DNA of 12,496 bases, taken from the NCBI GenBank assembly GCA_022376515.1, contig WTXI01000596.1, forward strand, positions 1-12,496, given 5' to 3'. The notes under the pieces are model-generated. The model saw nothing but the letters and a program-made list of their open reading frames with translations, was not told the DNA's origin and did not search any database. The translations under genes were made by a program, and so were the position numbers. Shown piece after piece: positions 8,016 through 12,496 of the stretch; position 1 is the first letter of the stretch, and each line of letters begins with the position of its first letter. The DNA comes from Lactifluus volemus (taxonomy: Eukaryota; Basidiomycota; Agaricomycetes; Russulales; Russulaceae).

Positions 8016-9595
8016 ATGCCACCAGTCGATCCATTCACGCCTCTGCTCCACTTTCCCACCCGGAGAGAGTCACCTCAAATACGAAGACGCTTAAGCACCG
8101 TTATTTTAACCGCCGTCCTCGTCTTGGTTCTTTTGAATGGTCTAGCAACTGCACGGGATATCTTCTCCACTTATCAAGTTCAGCTCGCCACCGTGCGCCA
8201 CTTTCAATGGATGTCCTTCAAACAAAACTGATTCTGCCTAGACCGATGAAAATCTAGCCGTTCTCGCCGATGATGATAAGATCGTGGAATGTACTCGCTG
8301 GAAACCTTCTCCTGACGATACATTCCAACCTCCCCCATTCTTCGAGTCCTCTTCAAGTTCTCAGGCTCTGCCCCGTGAAAAGGCAGACTTTGATCTCCCA
8401 ATCGACGCAAAGGGTCTGCTCGTGTATGCGAGGGGGTCTTCATCCTCTGGTGTAGTGCGAGTCCATGAATCTTTAGACGTTAAAGACTTGAAGATCACCG
8501 TTTTTGCCCACTATTGGAACAGGAGGGCTCTTTCCAAGGCAAAGGTCTGTCTGTCGAACGTAAAAATGGACCTAATGGTGTGGCAATATTGGTGCGTTCC
8601 CTCCCCCGTGACTACGTCAATGATAATAATCTGACTTTGGGTGCTACCCCAGACCCCGTTCCGGTGGTTCCGCCCAGGAAGAAGGACAGCTCTTCTTCTT
8701 CGTTGACGTCACGTTCCCAGAGTCATCTGGATATGGTATTCAGAACCTCTCAACTTTGCAATCGACATGCCCCAGTTTGCTCTGCACGTGGATGATTTGT
8801 CTTCATACAGTTTTGGTGTATTAGCTCTCAAGTCGGCCAATCGTCCCATCACCGTAAATGTGGGCTCAGGTCGACCCTTTCCCCTGTCGAACATCTTCGC
8901 TAAACCACTTTTACTAGTCGATCACGGGAGAAACCATCATAGCAGAGAGCAAGAATGCGAAAATCGAGGGATTCTTCAACGTCACCCGACTTTTGAAACT
9001 CATCACGACCAATAGCCTTATCAACGCGTCTCTGAACGCTCACAGCAATCTTCCGAGTAAGCCAACGGTGGTCTTCTTGAAAACATCCAACGGGTTAGCT
9101 TCTCCTCATTCAACCAAATGCCCCCCGAACTAACGCGTCCCCCACAGCCCCATCCACTCCAACACTTCCCTATCCACCAACTCCTCATCAGGAACAGGCG
9201 GTCATTTCCGCGTCTACACCTACACGCACAACGCACCTCTCGACCTCACCTTCCCCACCAGCCCACCCGACTCACATCTCGTCCTCGACGCGTCCACCAA
9301 GAACGCGCCAGCGCACGTGACGCTGCGCGCCCCCGCCGCCTTCTTCGAGGGTCGCCTTCTACTGCAGACGACCCAATTTCAACCGACATTGTACGTAACG
9401 CCCGGTGTGGAAGATCCGGCTGGTCTCGGACGTGAACGGAAAGTGAGGACCCACGCGGTGCCGGGTGGCTGTGCTTTAATCGGCAATGTCTCATGGGTAC
9501 CGCCTGGAAAGGGTGTGCAAGCGGACGGCGGTGGTGGTGGTGCGGGCTGGGCGAGCGTCAGCACACGCAATGCGCCTGTCACTCTCGTCCTTTGA
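8016..9595 (+). pseudogene. Type II membrane-anchored repeat protein, adhesin-like, with frame breaks
   Basis: Uncharacterised fungal protein: a cytoplasmic basic stretch, one transmembrane segment at residues about 27-44, then a large exported domain. Exons: 8016-8192, 8242-8591, 8653-8859, 8918-9093 and 9148-9595 (TGA 9593-9595), with GT-AG introns of 49-61 nt. The C-terminal part repeats a ladder-like motif: SANRPITV, SKNAKIEG, TTNSLINA, TSNGPIHS, STKNAPAHV and STRNAPVTL. This suggests a beta-helical, DUF4097/DUF7330-like fold (the naming is from memory and uncertain). The frame is lost at three places: near 8548-8560 in GTCTGTCTGTC, near 8688-8703 beside CTTCTTCTTC, and near 8747-8751 in CTCTC. 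Outside these points the coding pattern is good (ALSKAKVC then ERKNGPNGVAIL; QLFFFVDVTFPESS then NFAIDMPQFALHVDD). The last three exons are intact. It is either a recent pseudogene or a real gene with sequence errors at short repeats. Confidence 0.65.
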
Positions 9596-9942
9596 CCGAG
9601 ATGCAAGGTCCCTCCCACCCTTTTTTTATGACCCGCGGAGTGTAGGCTAAAATGTGTGCTTCCTCATCTCCTTTTGTATTATAACACACACGCGTGTAGG
9701 ACTTTCTATTCGTTTCTGGTGTTCACCACCACCGTTGTTCGTGATACCAAGTTCACATTGTGTTCACATTGTAAAAAAACAAAACAAAACCGTGAACGAC
9801 AACACCACAATCCAGGGGGAAGCTCGGTTGCCAAGGCACAAAAGAGTAATCTTACAACACACAACACAAAACAATCCGTCCATACCCGTTCAAGCGTGCT
9901 AGCATGCGTAGGTGTGGGGGAACCAAAAAGACGTCATGTAAA
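9596..9942. other. Convergent intergenic region
   Basis: The two neighbouring genes end on either side, so these 347 bp hold their 3' UTRs. The content is A/T-rich and C/A-rich (for example AAAAAAACAAAACAAAACC near 9773). Two open frames on the plus strand have no coding signature. I see no gene, RNA or repeat. Confidence 0.6.
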
Positions 9943-11144
9943 TTATTCCCGTGTCACTCGAATCGTATCCAGAGGAACATCGTGAGGACCACCACCACCC
10001 TCTTCTCCGCCCTTTGCTCCCTTCTCCCTCAGAGACAGGGAACGATTGGCGAGTATCACCGCGGCAGCCGCGCGCGTAGCTTTGCGTCGCTTAACGCGTG
10101 CACGCCAAAGGAAGAGCGCCAGGGCCGCCGCGACAGCAATAACGCCGCCGATGAGACCGCCAATAACCGCTCCAATCTTACTCGTTCGGTTGTGGTGTGT
10201 TGAAAGCCCAGGGACGACCGTCCGCGTCGTAGTCGGTGTCGGAGGGATCTCCAGAACTCCGGTTGCGCCGGGGTCGAGTTCAATGGCGTCTGAGGGGGGG
10301 GGGTCAGTAAAAGGGATTAGAATGGGATCAAGTGGGACGTACCACCAACTTGGTACGCCAAGACGGGATCCCAAGTTCCTTTAGTCTATGAAGCGCGAGA
10401 AGCGTTTGTTCATTTGACTGCGTTTCATTTACAAGGTGACTACTTACGGATATATTCAGAAATGCCCACTCTGGCACGGCCGTTCCAGTCGGGATGACGT
10501 TTGAGAATCTGTGAATCATCGAGGATAGATTGGAGTGTGAAAGTTAGATATAAATACGCCAAAGGTTAGGAGTAGGGGACAAACGTTGTGAGAGGGTCAA
10601 CTGCAGTACAGTTCGCAGAGAACGTTGCCCATCTACCAATATATTGTTAGAACATCTAAAGACAAAAAAAAAGGTGAAAGGGGACGGACGGGAACCACCT
10701 GGCACCCTGGCACGCATCACAGGCGCTCATCAATGAATAGACGACCGTATTGCACTTGCACAAATCGGATGCATCAGCAGGGCCTGATGGCCCTGTGTAG
10801 GAATCGCCGGGATTCAACTTGGGGATAGTATAGACTAGGGAGTGGGAGTTGGTTCTCACGATCAGCCAAGAGGAAAAGACAAAGAGGTCAAGGGAGAGCT
10901 GTGCACACCTCCGTTATCACATGCACCCTGGAGATACGCAGCGACAATACAAGGGTTTTGACCGAGTGAGTTGAATGACTAGAATTCCATAACTGGGGGT
11001 GAGACGACAATGACAGAAATCAGGAATGGGTGGACGTACCCAAGACCAGGCTTGGGGACAAGTGGGTTGGACGACGATTTGGGCGAGAACGAGTTGTGAA
11101 AAGAGGAGAAGTGCGGTTGGAAGGGGGAGAAAGGACATCATCAT
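9943..11144 (-). CDS. Secreted-domain single-pass membrane protein, Cys-rich, 7 exons
   Basis: Uncharacterised Agaricomycete-type membrane protein with a small Cys-rich extracellular domain. Exons: 11144-11040, 10978-10909, 10834-10699, 10632-10585, 10508-10448, 10385-10343 and 10289-9943. They join without a stop into 269 residues with GT-AG introns of 53-76 nt. Seen in order: signal peptide (MMMSFLPLPTALLLFSQLVLA), Cys-containing segments NSLGQNPCIVAAYLQGAC, CKCNTVVYSLMSACDACQGA and WATFSANCTAV, then PTGTAVPEWAFLNIS, a Pro/Thr-rich linker, and a Gly-rich transmembrane helix at about 192-216 (KIGAVIGGLIGG to FLW). A basic stop-transfer and a hydrophilic tail follow. The ATG triplet at 11144-11136 was chosen because it opens the signal peptide; an in-frame ATG at 11186 is an alternative. 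A decayed paralogue lies in inverted orientation at 11810-12476. The ligand and role are unknown. Confidence 0.85.
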
Positions 11145-11620
11145 CCTACACGGGGTGGTGGTGGAGAGAGGTTCGATAAGAACCACATAGAAACGAGGAT
11201 TAAGGGGATTGGCCTTTAAAGGGGGTCCGTCCTTCGCAGGGCCAGTTAAGGTACTCGGTCAACGCCTGTCCTCGTATCAGTTGTCACATTTGGTCACAAT
11301 TTAGCATATTCCGTCACGATCGGAGAGATAAAGTCTCAGTTGAGATCATCAACGGAGAGCGAGAATAGTTCCGTTACTGTAGAGATGTCCTCAACCTTCT
11401 CCGAATCCGCCGTTAGAGACACACGATGCTTGCGATCAACTAAGGTCGGGTCCACTATCATACCTTGACGCCAATAGCTGTACGTAATCGAGGTCACATC
11501 TACATCCACCTGACATTGGGCTGTCAACGACATCATGATTGCAATTTCATTGACAATGAAAACTCTGCCTGTAACTGAATCTTGATCTTGCGGCCTTGAT
11601 AAGGCCACTGTACTGTCTCT
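11145..11620. other. Intergenic region between the membrane-protein gene and the foldback element
   Basis: It should hold the promoter of the minus-strand gene: a TTTAAAGG motif on that strand at about 11214-11221 lies some 70-77 bp upstream of the ATG. A minus-strand open frame at 11336-11608 has no recognisable features and I do not call it. I searched for the missing first exons of the neighbouring pseudogene here and found none. Confidence 0.5.
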
Positions 11621-11741
11621 GCATCAGGAAACTGTTCTTGCTAGCCGGCGCTAGCCGGTGCTAGCGGACACTAGCCGAGCATTGCCTAGTGTCGGCTAGT
11701 GTCGGCTAGTGTCGGCTAGCAGATAAAAGCTATCCTGATGC
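11621..11741. mobile_element. 121-bp foldback (MITE-like) element with 10-bp internal repeats
   Basis: The ends are perfect 9-bp inverted repeats: GCATCAGGA at 11621-11629 and TCCTGATGC at 11733-11741. Inside, the left arm holds four 10-bp units in a row (CTAGCCGGCG, CTAGCCGGTG, CTAGCGGACA, CTAGCCGAGC; 11641-11680). The right arm holds three identical CTAGTGTCGG units (11686-11715), which are the same motif on the other strand, then CTAGC. The arms can pair over nearly the whole length around a short ATTGC centre. No coding capacity and no convincing target-site duplication is seen, so an inverted tandem-repeat hairpin that is not a transposon is also possible. Confidence 0.65.
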
Positions 11742-11809
11742 TACTCGGTGAGTTGACTTGTTATGACAACAGGGTTCTTGGTCCTCACACAGAAACTTAC
11801 TACTCCCAG

Positions 11810-12476
11810 TTACGTTGGCCATGTTCCCAATGGAACTTCCGTGCCCTACTAGGCGCTCATTAATGTCACGGTTCGTTCGTTATTCATCTTTCATCTTCCG
11901 AGTCGCTGCGTACTGACTATATATCCCAGGTCCTAGGCACCTGGAATCCAAATGAATCGCGTGTCGTCGGTGGTATGAACACTCTTTTATTCTCCCTCAC
12001 TTGGGTCGTCTTACCCTCCCCCCGAAGCGGGCCCTGGCGCGACGATTACCATTCCGGCTTCCACTCCCACTATGTCTTCCTCACTCCCCCCCCCCCACTG
12101 CCACCTCATCCCTTTCATACAAGTCCAGAGGCTCTTCTTCTAACGTAGGTGCTATCGCGGGAGGCATCGTCGGTGATGTTCTAAAAATCTGTGTGGTGGC
12201 TTTTATCGTTCTCTTGAGGAGGCGAAGAAAGCACCAGGAGGGTTCACCTCTGCAGCCAAGTTCGATCCTATCCCACATCCACATCCGCTTATAGATGAAT
12301 TCCGGCCTCAATCATCAGATGGCGGAGCATTTGTGCCACCATCCTTGCCTGAGATGCGTGCCTCACCAATGAGGCTTCACGTGCGTGTTTCTACGTCTTT
12401 GTCGCACGTTCTCACGTTCACCCTCTTTTTTTACGCGCAGGGCCAGGACGATCCAACCACGTTCCCCTGGAACTAA
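11810..12476 (+). pseudogene. Decayed inverted paralogue of the Cys-rich membrane protein
   Basis: This is the 3' portion of a gene homologous to 9943-11144, in the opposite orientation. Exon-5-like segment 11810-11870 reads VGHVPNGTSVPY, then a TAG stop at 11850-11852, then ALINVT. The intact gene has Trp at that site (VPEWAFLNIS). Exon-6-like segment 11930-11972 (VLGTWNPNESRVVG) has the same 43-nt length and phase as exon 6 of the intact gene. From 12028 an exon encodes a Ser/Pro stalk, an 11-C run at 12086-12096 shifts the frame, and the transmembrane helix follows (SSSNVGAIAGGIVGDV, then FIVLLRRRRK). The frame shifts again near 12240-12260 before KFDPIPHPHPLIDEF. A final exon at 12441-12476 (GQDDPTTFPWN, stop) follows a GTGCGT intron. 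No exons 1-4 were found. Several independent lesions make it a pseudogene. Confidence 0.8.
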
Positions 12477-12496
12477 GGAATTGATCCTGTGCCAAA

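Noticed and set aside
10046..10384. Plus-strand open frame of 112 codons
   Set aside because: It is antisense to exons 6-7 of the Cys-rich membrane protein, whose minus frame has a clear transmembrane helix and intron phases.
1..12496. A defence system, CRISPR array or secondary-metabolite cluster
   Set aside because: No array, nuclease, synthase backbone, transporter or regulator was found; a lone P450 does not define a cluster.

Overview
The window looks like nuclear DNA of a filamentous basidiomycete, most likely an Agaricomycete. The genes are dense and heavily interrupted by short introns (about 49-76 nt, GTRNGT-like donors, CTRAC-like branch sites). The recognisable families are typical of that class: a fungal membrane P450, DUF6533 multi-pass membrane proteins, a CBM21 PP1-targeting subunit, and a single-pass Cys-rich membrane protein with a Gly-rich transmembrane segment. 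No rRNA, tRNA, CRISPR array or complete autonomous transposon was recognised.

Left part (1-6562): a 13-exon cytochrome P450 on the minus strand (1387-3856) lies between two copies of a DUF6533-like gene, both on the plus strand. The right copy (4791-6504) carries the whole family architecture. The left copy (128-1136) holds only the 3' half. About 1.0-1.1 kb (128-1268 and 5515-6562) can be aligned between them, introns included. The P450 reads through all 13 exons without a stop, but its I-helix motif lacks the usual glycine.

Middle part (6782-9595): a glycogen-targeting PP1 regulatory subunit (minus strand, KTVRF motif plus CBM21 domain) and a type II membrane-anchored, repeat-containing protein (plus strand) diverge from a 341-bp intergenic region. 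Both have reading-frame discontinuities that I cannot resolve with ordinary introns. In the second gene they fall at short tandem repeats, so real decay and sequence error are both possible.

Right part (9943-12476): an intact 7-exon gene for a secreted-domain single-pass membrane protein (minus strand). A decayed paralogue lies in inverted orientation on the plus strand. It has a TAG in place of a conserved Trp, an 11-C run that breaks the frame, and a further frame break. Just 5' of it is a 121-bp foldback element built from 10-bp CTAGCCGRYR units with 9-bp terminal inverted repeats.

I see no co-operating system such as a defence island or a complete biosynthetic cluster. The P450 between membrane-protein duplicates could be metabolic, but no backbone synthase is present. 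The interest here lies in gene duplication, decay, microexons and a non-autonomous repeat.
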